Positions 32,344 to 43,289 of a stretch of DNA of 64,000 bases are shown here, piece by piece (position 1 is the stretch's first letter; each line of letters opens with the position of its first letter). Source of the stretch: Branchinecta lynchi (lineage: Eukaryota > Arthropoda > Branchiopoda > Anostraca > Branchinectidae); NCBI GenBank assembly GCA_023053575.1, contig JAKZAP010000004.1, positions 3,825,572 to 3,889,571 on the forward strand. Reading direction: 5' to 3'. The notes under the pieces are model-generated. The model was given only the letters and a program-made list of their open reading frames with translations. It had not been told where the DNA came from and searched no databases. Position numbers and translations under genes: made by a program.

Positions 32344-35274
32344 AGACAAAAAAATTGGGAACAAATCAATTCCTTACACCAGAGTACGGCAGGGAACCGG
32401 TGCCCTGTCGCATTCCGAAGAGCAACATATCGTGCAAGGAAAGAAAAAAGACCAAAAGAAACGAACTCACTCGGGTAAATCAAACTGAACACTCAGAAAG
32501 ACACGCCATAGGAAACACCCCCAGAAACAGCACCAATTAAAATGAATTGTCAAGACCGAGCAAGGACACAGAAAACCGGGCGTACAGTATAACCGTCGAA
32601 ACCGATGATGTGACAGCAGAGTGTTGCAACTGGACGGACACAGTCCTAGAAGGACCCCGTACCTCGGAAAGCAAAAAAAAAAAAAGTTAGTTGACTTAGG
32701 AACGATAAAAATTCCTCAAGGTTGTTATGAAGCGGGAATGGACGCAAGTGATGATATATCTTTGGGCGAGATACGGAATGCTATTGACAAACAAATTCCC
32801 ATCCTAACACGCGAATCAGAATAGGGATACAAGTTTCACGATTAATGAAAGCCAGGTGAGCAACAGCGTCATGAACTGTCGCTTACCTGATCACATTTGA
32901 TCGTACAAACCTAGATTGGTTATTATCCCTTCTGTTTTAAGGTAAGGAAATGTATCGTACGGTGACGTCATGCACCAGCAAACCTTGAGTGAGCTCGGTC
33001 ACTGCTAGTCTCCTTGATGAGGACTGTACGATACTCAAGAAATGAAATTTGATTGATCAGTCGAATATAACTATCTCCAATCGGTTGACCCAAAAATTCG
33101 TAAATTTTCCCCAGAAATCCAAGTAAAAAAAAAAATAGTAAGTTGTGCTTTAAGAGAATGTAATCCTGACTACAAAACAAGTGTTCAGATATTCCCTTTA
33201 CCTGTAAGAACGACCTGACCTACCCCCACACGGTGAGACAAATTAAAAATAGAATTAACTTACCTTGATCATGATCATTATTATTAATTTATTTTTTGTT
33301 ATCGAATCTGTTGAAACCTCTGAAATATCCTAAAAGTAATGACATGCGCTGATAAACCTTGAGTGAGCTCGGTCACTATCGGCCTCCCTGGAAATTACTA
33401 TCGGGATTAAAATTCCTTTGTTTCGTTTTCCTTTTTACGCAGAGGTACCATTTATATAAACATTAGTAAGCAGGTCGGAATTGATTAAAATCCAACGATC
33501 CGAACCCCAATTTGTACAAGTAAGCAGATTTTGAAAAGTATCAGCAAGTTCCTGAAATGAAAAAAATAAGTCCAGTCTATAAACCCACCCAAAGGATAAT
33601 GTGCAAGTCAGCAGGTACGCATTTGTTCAGGGGTTTAGGAATCACAACAGAGGGGCGAGATGCTTAATACGAAAGGTACAGCCACCAATCCTGAGACCTA
33701 GGTAAGTCCAAACCTTACTAGTAAATTAACCAGAAAAACAGACCGCATGCGAAAGACTGAGTGCTGTGACCACTAACAAAATGCATGACATTTATCATGC
33801 ATGTACGAGGTCGAGAAATCCCTCTTACTATAATGAACTAACATATCACGGCAATTTAGCAAAAGCTAAGTTAGCAAGCTCTTTAATAGCTTCATCGTAG
33901 AACTGCAAACTAGCGTTCGTTAATGCACGAGACATTGCAACCACGCTTGATTCTCTCTTTGCTTTCTATTGTTTAGCTATGCTCGCTTACAGTAATGTTG
34001 CTTGGCAATAACGACGACACAATAGAATTGGGAAGTCGATTAATCACCAGTGGTTCAACATAACCACTGGCCGAGCGACGTTTGTCTGCAAAGATATTCG
34101 ACCCAAATGTAAACTCAAAAATTATTGCCGGGAAGCCAATTTGGCACGTTGGACCATTTAAAGGTCACAGTAATGATATCTTAGAGATCCAGCGAGTCTC
34201 AGATTCTCACCTTACCAGCTCTTCGAAAGATTTATGAGATGTACATAGTTAAGTTTATTGAGTGTCCTATTACGCAAACATGAATTAAGGACGATTCGTA
34301 GTGCTCGTAACCATGAAATAAAAAAAGAAAGTCTACCAATGAAAGAAATCTGATACTACGCAATTACTTTTATAGGTTGAGATTACCTGCCTAGAGATGA
34401 CCTGCAACCCCCTAGATCGGCACTCTTCACCATTGACTCTCCACCCCCACTAACACACGACGCCACGGAACCAAAGTTACCCTATTGCGGAAGAGAGGAC
34501 CAACAACTGCAACGACCCCTCACTGAGAAGTAAGGGTACAATACCCTTAACACCCACCTACAGATCCCTCAGGAGAGAAAGGTCAGAACCATCAACGGCA
34601 GTGTCCTCTATGCCGCCCATTGGCGCATGATACCGTGAATAGTGTGGGGGGAGGGACCGGTGGGAAAGTGTGGACGACGGGAGATGCAGGGAATCAGTTA
34701 AAATCGCGAAATAGCTCCACAAGACAGCATCAGATTCCTTTTGGTTGTTTAACTACGTCTAATTTTGATTTGTGCGATGGTGCATAACAAAGCCAAAACT
34801 AAATGGCTAGATTCACCACACACACCAGGATCGGACTTCTCATCCGACGGTGAAAGGGGAGTAGGTGAAGACCGATTTTTATCTGACACTGAGACTCAAA
34901 ACAAAAAAAAGTATATTTCAGTGTATTAACCAGATAGCACCCATGTAATGATAGCGAGAGGGCACCCTGAGAGCCCCGCTAGCATCAGTGACTCGTGCCA
35001 AGTGCATGAACGGCAAACTCCGAGCACTCCCTGAGAGGACTTGGACAGAAGTTTTGCCAGTGTTGTATATACCATATTTTTTTTCTATTATCATTTTTAT
35101 ATGTCTTTATTATTAAGGGGCACCCTTCCAGGGGATCCCGACTTATATACCAAATGTATCTGGACCCATTGTGGTAATGTTTAACTCGTGTTCGTTGTAA
35201 TCTATAGTACCAGTTTTGTATTAACCGTAGGTCTTGGTTAGCCCGGAGGGCTAAAGCTGGTAAGGTTGGGCGAC
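32344..35274 (+). other. Long 3' non-coding region of the LTR element
   Basis: A 2.9-kb stretch between pol and the 3' LTR with only short frames (the longest near 32621-32824, a Lys-rich peptide with no domain). No envelope-like signal peptide, cleavage site or membrane anchor was seen. A repeated block AACCTTGAGTGAGCTCGGTC occurs at 32980 and 33355. A weak purine-rich stretch (GGAGGGCTAAAGCTGGTAAGG) ends 10 bp before the LTR and may be the polypurine tract. Confidence 0.6.
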
Positions 35275-35749
35275 TGTAATGAGAGGAACCCCTGCGCCCC
35301 CTCACCCGGAAATGATGCCCAAACCAGCGAAAGTCCCCTGAATCATCGTTTCATTCAAGGGACTCTCGCAAAGCTCTTATTTTGTCGCAGAAGCCTCCAT
35401 TCCCTTACTTCGTTTCCTTGGCCAATTTTTGCCAGTATCATGCTCCAAGGAGCTCTAATAAAAGCGGAAGCGTTCCAAGGAAATACAACTATATAAGGGC
35501 AAAGATATATGTAGAAAGGGAGTCAGTCGATCTTAAGCCAGTCTTAAGGTAACAGTGTTATAGTGAAACTACAAGTGCACGCTCTCCATGTATTAAGTAA
35601 GTCGTAACGTTTATTAAACCTATACTCGCACTCTAGTTTGTTCGACTCTATAACGCCCTAGGAGATAGACCCCACGAGCCTCCCCCACGCTACCGATTAT
35701 ACAGTACAGGACCAGAGGTCCAAAGGTACATCTCCTTTACCGTATTACA
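35275..35749 (+). repeat. 3' LTR
   Basis: 475 bp, TGTAAT...ATTACA. Matches the 5' LTR with one difference noticed (35389 G versus C). Followed by CAGG. Confidence 0.95.
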
Positions 35750-35753
35750 CAGG

Positions 35754-36150
35754 CGCATCGTACCCAACCGGGGGCGCTATAACTGTAAAGCTTTGGGAAA
35801 ATTGTACAGCACCTTCTGCGTTCTCATTTTCTCGAAAGAAGGAGATGAAAAGATGAGATCATGATATTTTCAATATAGAAAGCACCTGCGCCAGTTGTCG
35901 AAATTTTGCCATAACCATACATTGACGGAGAAGTTCAAAGTTCAAGATACAAGTGTTACCCTTTTGGATGTTTCTTCGTCGCTAGCAAAAATCGTTGACA
36001 ACAGAGCCCAGCCAGCACAGGGCCTTCTCCACTGCTTTCCGGCCGAAGATTGAAAATTAGTTTCTTTTTCTTTGTCTTCTTTGTTTTACTTATATTCTTT
36101 CATTTAGTGCGCTTTTTCGCAATGACGGGTTACAAATAAAAATATTTAAT
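35754..36150. other. Continuation of the LINE remnant, then no feature
   Basis: The open frame of the LINE fragment resumes after the duplication and stops within about 25 codons. A GGGTTACAAATAAA tail motif (36127) resembles repeat G. Otherwise nothing. Confidence 0.4.
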
Positions 36151-37310
36151 TGCTTTACATATCGATCACTTTTCCGTCGGTCTGTCGGTAAGTCCGGTGA
36201 TCGCGAGTTAGGGTTCTTCCAGATGTGCTGGGACGATGAAACCTAGCAGGCGTATTAGAGACCCGGTCAAACTATCTTGGAAATTGCCACTTCCTCGATC
36301 CAACCGCCGTGGGGGGAGTGGAAGGAGGGGGAATCCGGAACGTTGACATAACTTTTAACCGGTGAATAGGATCTTAATGAAACGTGATGTTGGGAAAGAC
36401 CTCGTGTCTCAGATTTCGTTGGTATGTCGTTGGAGGGGGGAACCGGAAATCGCGTGATATGTACAGAGTGAATGAATGAATGAATGAATTTATGACGCAC
36501 TGCCCAAGGGCGTAAGTGCAGTAAAAAAAAGATATAGAAATATAAAATAATCGCAAAACACTCAACAAATATTTTTCATAAAGGTTCACTAATTTAGAAT
36601 CACGTTGATGGGATCTTGGACAGGTAATTTTCCAATCGGAGAACATAAATTAGATGAGAGGGCTTCAAGCGTCAACAATGGGTCGGAAATTAACAAACGG
36701 CAGATCAGGTAGCGGTTACGTGTGCAGAGTGGACGGATCAGGATGAAACTTGTTGGAAGAACAAGCACAAGCACTAGATACATGGTTCACAGGACCGGAC
36801 CAGACCCGGGCACTTTGGGGGAGGGTTCCGAAACTCCGGCGATCCAGAGTTAAGGCGCTTCCAGATGTGCTGAAAATCGGCAGGCATATCAGGGACTCGA
36901 CCATTTATCTTAAGAGCAGCCTTTCTCCGATTCGATCATCGTGGGGGGGGGAGTGCTGGGAGGGGGATTCCGGAATCTTCAGCAATGTCCAACTTTTGAA
37001 CGGGTGGTCAGATCTTAATGAAACTCGATACTTGGAAAGAACTCATGTCTCAGACGTCCCATTTCAAGTGCGGACCTGATCGGATCAATTTGTGTGTGTG
37101 TATGGGGTAGTGGTAGTCGGGGGACCGGACATTTTTTTACACGCTTAGAGTGGAGCGATTGGGATAACACTTGGTAGGAAGAACAACCATAAACCCTAGA
37201 TACATTAGTGACAGAAACCGGACTGGATTTGGACATATAATTGACTCCCACTTCCATTCTTTGACCCAGCCTTGCAAGTGCCATATGAGCTTCCAGCTCT
37301 TGTTAGTCTT
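36150..37310 (+). repeat. Family D repeat, copy 2
   Basis: Repeated CCGATTCGATCATCGTGGGG, GAACGGGTGGTCAGATC and GATGAAACC.GGCAGGC blocks. The right terminus is CAAGTGCCATATGAGCTTCC followed by AGCTCTTGTTAG at 37274-37305. The left terminal hairpin is missing. A (GAAT)n microsatellite sits at 36469-36490. Confidence 0.7.
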
Positions 37311-37930
37311 ATATCAGATCCCCAACTTCAGAAACAACTCTTGCCTGTAACCAATTTCCGGTTTTGGCCGGATTCCTGGTGAACTGCTTATCTGTCAAGG
37401 TTCAAATTTCAATCCCGTCAAGTTTGAAATGGGATCAGAATATCTTCTTTCCCTGATGTAGATTTCTAATCAACTTCAGGAAAAAAAACTCCAGATGAAC
37501 TACTTATCCGGCCTGACAAGAACTTTAAAAGTGAATTCAGCATGCCTCCTTAACCCGAATCTCTGGCTTCAAGAATAACTTTTAACTTCTAGCAAATAAC
37601 CGGTTTTGCCCGATTCTGGGAGAACTACATCTCTCGTTAAGAAAATGAAGCTCAGATGCTTGTCTCTTTCAATCGACTGTCTAATTAGCGTGAAAAAATA
37701 CCCCTTACTTTTGCCTTCCCTCCCCCACCACTAAATATAGGGCCCCATCTTCGAACTTGACCTATACTTCGATCCAGTGGATCCTCATATCAAGTTTGAA
37801 GAAAATATCTCAGTCTTTTCCTGAGCTATCGTACCCACAGACGGAAGGACAGACAGACAGACGGATGGAAGGAAAAAATTGACGAAGTCATAGGTGTCAA
37901 TGACGTTTTCGGATACTAAGAATTCTTAGG
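37311..37930 (+). repeat. Family E repeat, diverged copy
   Basis: TTTCCGGTTTTGGCCGGATTC units, then CAAGTTTGAAGAAAATATC, a (GACA)n run at 37850-37862 and GAAGTCATAGGTG. It abuts the D copy directly, as D and E tails also adjoin near 62.7 kb. Confidence 0.65.
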
Positions 37931-37939
37931 CTAGCCTAT

Positions 37940-38906
37940 TTATAAAAGGGATCGACTAAAAGCAGGAAAGGAAAGGCAAGAGAAAAGCAGGAAAGAATAC
38001 TAAAACCAGGAAGGGCAAACTATAACGAGGAAAGAATTACCAGGAATCGAGGATTCGAAAAACTGGCAAGCCTTTCCTCTGTTTAATATCCCGTGAGGGG
38101 TCGGCAACTTCCATTTGTTAAAGTTCACCTTTTCCTCCTTTTAGTATTCGAAAAAACTGGCAAGCCTTTCCTCTGTTTAGTTTCCCGTGAGGGGTCGGCA
38201 ACTTCCATTTGTTAAAGTTCACCTTTTCCTCCGTCTAGTATTCGAAAAAACTGGCAAGCCTTTCCTAGTATCCCATGAGGGACTAAAAGGAGGAAACTGT
38301 GAGCTTTTACAAGCGTAAGTTGCCCACACCTCACGAGATACTAAACAGAGGAAAATCACGACACAGCTTGCCAGTTTTTCCTAATACTAAAAGGCAAACT
38401 TTTACAAATGTTAGTTGCTGACCCCTCACGGGATACTAAACAGAGGACAGGCTTGCCAGTTTTTTAGCATTCCTAATTTCTTTCATGGTCTTGGTACTCT
38501 CCGTGACAAGCTACTAAAACCAGGAAAGAAATGGTAGACTTGAAATATCTTAATTGCCGACCCCTCGCTGGACTCATGATCGCCTACCGACAAGGTATAA
38601 AAGGAGGAAAAGGTGAAATTTTCCAAACGTAAGTTGCCGACCCCTCACGAGAAACTAAACTGAGGAAAAGCACGGCACAGCATGCCAGCTTTTTCGAATA
38701 CTAAAAGGAGGAAAAGGTGAACTAATACAAAATGTAAGTTTCCGACCCCTCACGGGATACTAAACAGAGGAAAGGCTTGCCAGTTTTTCGAATCCTCGAT
38801 TCCTGCTAATTCTTTCCTCGTTTTAGTTTGCCCTTCCTGGTTTTAGTATTCTTTCCTGGTTTTCTCTTGCCTTTCCTTTCCTGCTTTTAGTCGATCCCTT
38901 TATAAA
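37940..38906. mobile_element. Foldback element with internal tandem repeats
   Basis: The outer inverted arms are about 130 bp (TTTATAAAAGGGATCGACT at the left; AGTCGATCCCTTTATAAA at the right; GCAGGAAAGGAAAGGCAAG and its complement inside). The interior is a mixed-orientation array of about 100-bp units containing AAACTGGCAAGCCTTTCCTC and CCGTGAGGGGTCGGCAACTT. The whole 967 bp could fold into one long stem. No coding capacity. Confidence 0.8.
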
Positions 38907-39289
38907 ATGAAACCAGATGCCAAGCCTAGGTTGTTTCTAAAGCCTAGGCGTTAGGCCTGATTTTAGGAGAAGCTGCTAAAATAATATCTGAGTTTATTGG
39001 ATCTACGTTGATAACAGTGTGACAAAAGAGGCCTAGAAGGATCATCGTGGAGTTATCCCATGGCATAAGGTGGTTCTGAATTGGTCTGAAGAAAGAAACT
39101 TCCTCTTGTGCTAAAAGAAAAAAAAATCTGTGAGTGGCCTGGACTCTAATGGAAAATCCCAATTTAAAAAAAAAAAAAAATGTCTCGAAGTTAGAACGCA
39201 ATCAATAATGAGTTAATCATAATTGTTCGCCGTCGGGCTGCACAGAACCTAGAGTAAATACATGATGGGGCTCAGCCTCTGCTGTATTC
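38907..39289. other. No feature
   Basis: AT-rich with a poly-A run at 39167-39180. No gene or known repeat recognised. Confidence 0.4.
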
Positions 39290-39415
39290 ATTCGTTCATT
39301 TATTTGTAACCCGCTTTTTACAGCGGAGTATGAGTAAAATACACAAAATAAAATACACATATTAAAACACTAAACAAAACAATATGCATAAACATGACTA
39401 CATTATTTTCAATTT
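39290..39415 (+). repeat. Interspersed repeat G, copy 2
   Basis: Reverse complement of 1010-1112 (TTTATTTGTAACCCGC, AAAACACTAAACAAAACA). Confidence 0.6.
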
Positions 39416-39931
39416 CATTTAGTATAAAAAAGCACTAAATAGACTTTAAAATTTTCACAGTGACAAGCACATTAAACGGGTCAAGGACTGAAAAACTGGC
39501 TAATAATTTCTTATTAGATTGATTATTAGTATTGAGTACAGTTGTGAGCACTAAGGAAAGATTCAGGTAAACAAACTCTTTTCCTCTAATCTGGCTTATA
39601 GCAACCTCCTGGATACCGACCACGAAAAACAAAACGCGGATAACAAAAGTAATTCAGGCCTAATCTGACCTAACTGTTTTTGGAGCAATCTCAGAAAAGA
39701 AAACAATAGATACAAAATTGACAGACGCCTTCAAACTGCACATAGATACTGAGTGGAGGGATAAGCTGTGGAATTATGACTGGGAGGCATGATAATATGA
39801 TAAACTGGACATTTAATCGAGTAATCAGCAGGATGGAAAATTCCTTATTTTACTCCAAGCTGTGATTTTAGGTAAAAGGAACCAGAAAAGACTAACCCCT
39901 CTGCACATTCCTTGAGTTCGGTAGGAATTTA
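39416..39931. other. No feature
   Basis: Nothing recognised on either strand. Confidence 0.4.
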
Positions 39932-40345
39932 GAGTGTTTTCCACCCTACTTACCGTAGTTACTACCAGGGGCGTCACGAATATTGGCTTCTTTGAGTCAA
40001 GGCTGGAACGCATTTCTAAATTTTCAGTAAAATATAACTCCACTGAAGGCTCGGAGCAGAAGCCGGATGAAGCTTTTTTTTTTACCTGACGATGCTTTGT
40101 TTTTAACGCCTGGCGTGAAGAATATCGCCAGGCTCGCTCTCTGTCTGAATTAGGCTTAATTCAGCCAATCACGTTGTAGACATCCGTAGTCACCACGCTT
40201 ACTGCGCTCCCGAGCATAGTAAGCAAATAGTTACAATTAGTTACTATTTCGAGAAGGTTGGAACGGTCAGCGTAGCTTTTCGTGAGGTTGGAACGGAAAT
40301 AGTAACTATAATAGTTACTGTCGTTAGAAGGGTTGCACACGCTCT
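39932..40345. mobile_element. MITE, Harbinger-like, copy 2
   Basis: Ends GAGTGTTTTCCACCC and GGGTTGCACACGCTC, decayed versions of the 2721-3016 element in reverse orientation. Internal TAGTTACTATTTCGAGAAGG matches. It is flanked by TTA on both sides (39929-39931, 40346-40348). Confidence 0.7.
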
Positions 40346-40599
40346 TAAGCTGTTATTTAGACTAACATATAAACATAGTTATAAATGACCCTGGGAGTAA
40401 AAGAAGCGTCTCTTTTTGTTTGTCCCAACCCTGTGACAAGAGGGGTATAAATATCACTAGGACAAATGTCAGCCGGCTTATCCGGTTCTCGCAGTCAAAT
40501 GTGATTCGCAGTCAGCTTGGGCTGAAGGAATACTTCTTGATTACTAAAGCTACGACCATCATCCAGAAATGCGACATTCATTCTAACCGTTCTAATAAA

Positions 40600-40755
40600 A
40601 AACCTCGCTGACTTTCTCAGTTGCCGTACCTCCGATGCGTATCATGCTATCGACTGCTGTCTGTGAGAAGTTTTTTAATAAGAAATACCGGCTATGTAAA
40701 TAGCATCCTGTTGTCGCTACAAGTCAACGGGTCTTGAAAAAGGCTTACAGCAGCC
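40600..40755 (+). repeat. Interspersed repeat J, copy 3
   Basis: Matches 2095-2240 and 4437-4545 (GATGCGTATCATGCTATCGAC, CTTGAAAAAGGCTTA). Confidence 0.6.
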
Positions 40756-41559
40756 AAAGCCGTGGGTAATTTATTGAAAGCAGAACCTAGTTTTAGAGTA
40801 TTTAATTAGTAGTATTCAAGTAAATGGTGCGAGTGGTCCTTTAACAAGTAGTTAGGAGTCGCAATGTTCAGGAGTATGGTAGGGACCTACGAGTCTACAC
40901 CCTTTGTTGCACCAGTCACGCCATCAGTTGTTTCAGTCCAGGTGTGGCAGATAACCCCAAAATCATCTTATAGAAGGTAACAACTTCTTGTCGATTATCT
41001 TACCTTCTATCCACGTCGTGTCCCAGATTGGCTTCCTCATTTCCTTCACACAGGCCAAGTAGGAAATTGTCATAAGTATCACAGGCAACAGCTCTGAACT
41101 TAGTTTCACCATTGATAGATTCAGTGTAGTATTGGTGAGAACGACTATGGTTGCACCCTCCTAGTGGATAAATCATTTTAGACCATTTAGGGCGATCCTA
41201 GCGGTGTGACAAGCCCACTGGCTTATCCACCGTTTGTTCTTATGACTGCGGCTAAAACTTGCTTCATTTTCAAATGCTCTGTTCTACAGTAGAGGGATGC
41301 TTATTTGAACACTTTTTTAAGTGTTCCACTACCTTGGCCTTGTTACTTCAGATAAGAAAAGTAAAATTGAAAATAACAAACTTGATATCAGCTAACAGCC
41401 AACTATTTCATGTTATCCTGGAACAAACTTGAAGAAGAAATTCAATACACTTTCTTTGATTTTGAATTTACCAAAAAGCTCCTTCCTCTTTTGGAGGCAT
41501 CTGCAGGTTCGGACCGCCATCTACTCCATTGAAGTTGTGGAGACTTTTTTAATTATAAC
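40756..41559. other. No gene recognised
   Basis: No domain, splice-flanked open segment or repeat family recognised. Confidence 0.4.
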
Positions 41560-43185
41560 AAGAGCTACGAGCTCATATGGCACTTGTTACGCGTAGGTGA
41601 TGCAAGAAAGTAGACGAGAATGTCAAAAATACCACCTTCAATCTCCCTAGGTTTGGACCTACAAAAAGGATATCTAGTTTCACTCGAGTCTGAGTATTTC
41701 TGGCATTGCGTCGGATCGTCTAGGGCATATTACTTTTCTACCTTTTAAGTTTAGATCCACTCGTTTGATTCCTAAACGTGCCACACTATTTCCGGTATCC
41801 CCCACCCCTCCAACTCCCCCTGCCACGGCCGAATCTGGTTCGGACACATAAATTAATCATCTAAAGCATCTTCTCTTACCGCCAATCAAGTTTCACTCGG
41901 ATCTGAGCATTTTTCGGGAAATTACGGATTCGGTCCGAACCCTAAAATATGTTATCTGTCATCTATGACTCATCATAACTCGCGATCACTGGAATTCCGG
42001 GAAACCTCCACCAACTCCCCCAAAGAGCCCCGGTAAGATCTGGTTCTACAGGGCTATGCTTGTTTTTTCTTACCAAATTATATCCCAATCCCTTGACTCC
42101 AAGCGTTTCACGAGATTTCCGGTGGCCCCCTCCACTAGATTCTGGTTTCCCCGCCCCTCCACGCTCCCCACGATGGTCGGATCGGGGAAACAACTATTCT
42201 CAAGGCAGTCTGTTCGGGTCCCTGATATGCCTACCAAATTTCATCATCCTAGTACCAAACTCGCGGGATCACCGAAGTCCGTCCCCCCCCCCCAACTCCC
42301 ACCACAGTGCCGAAATCCGGCCCGGTTATGTCAACGATGTATCTAGGACTTGAGCAATTTCTTCCCACCAAGTTTCGTCCCAATCCCTCCACTCTCAGCG
42401 TTTCCCAAAATTTCCGGCTACCTCCCTCCAGCCCCCCCCCCCAAAGTCACCGGGTCCGGTCCGGATTTTAAATGGGTCGTCTGAGGCACAAGATCTCTCC
42501 AAATATCCAATTTCACTGCTGTACGATCACCCGTTCGAAAATAATAAATACCTCAAGATTTCGGATTCCCCCTCCCTCCACTCCCCCTACGATGCTCGGA
42601 TCGGGGAAGTGACTGTTTCCAGCTTAGTCATTTAAGATCCCTGGTATGCCTGCTAAGTTTCATTGTCCTAGCACATCCGGAAGTACGAACTAGCGGGATC
42701 ACCGGAATCCCCCCCCCCCCTTTGACCCCCCCACAGTGCTCGAATCCAGTCCGGTTATGTCAACAATATATCTAGGACTTGTGCTTGTTCTACCCACAAG
42801 TTTCATCCCGATCCGTCCACTCTAAGGGTTTTCCGAGATTCCCCCCCCCCTCCAGCTCCCCCCAAAGTCGCCGGATCCGGTCCGTATTTTAAGCGGGTCG
42901 TCGGAAACACAAGGTCTTTCCAATATCAAGTTTCATTAAGATCCGATCACCGGTTCAAAAGTTATAAATTCCCCTTCCCTCCACTGCCCCCATGATGCTC
43001 AAATCGGTGAAGTGACTATTTCCAACTTAATTTTTTGGGGTCCCTGATATGCCTGCCAAGTTTCATCGTCCTGGCTTATGTGGAAGTACCCGAACTAGCA
43101 TAACCTGGACCGACCGACAGACTGACCGACAGAAATTGAGATTGCTATATGGCACTTGGCCGAAGGGCAAGTGCCATAAAAAGCG
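41560..43185 (-). repeat. Family D repeat, copy 3 (reversed), full length
   Basis: Left terminus AGAGCTACGAGCTCATATGG followed by CACTTGTTAC. Right terminus TGGCACTTGGCCGAAGGGCA then AGTGCCATAAAAA. In this orientation, repeated CCAAGTTTCATC.TCCT and CCAAGTTTCATCCCGATCC motifs alternate roughly every 125 bp with poly-C runs. Confidence 0.8.
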
Positions 43186-43289
43186 GATCAGGTGTCAGTT
43201 GAGTAACTTTCAGCGGTGAATTAGAAAATATTCAAAAAGTGACAAAAGCGAGAGTGGTTATTACAAGTATTCATTGTGAAATGGGTTTT

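Larger units (their letters stand above)
22336..35749 (+). mobile_element. Ty3/Gypsy-type LTR retrotransposon, nearly intact
   Basis: The element spans 13.4 kb, or about 10.2 kb without the nested hAT. It has two 475-bp LTRs, gag, aspartic protease, and RT-RNase H-integrase in that order (the Gypsy order), followed by an unusually long 2.9-kb region before the 3' LTR. No envelope-like frame was found. The LTRs differ at one position seen (22450 C versus 35389 G), so insertion is recent. A 4-bp CAGG duplication bounds it, and the target is a LINE RT remnant. Autonomous activity is broken by the hAT insertion in the protease frame and perhaps by a TAG before pol. Confidence 0.95.

Noticed and set aside
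32344..33180. Envelope gene downstream of pol
   Set aside because: Only short frames, with no signal peptide, cleavage site or membrane span.
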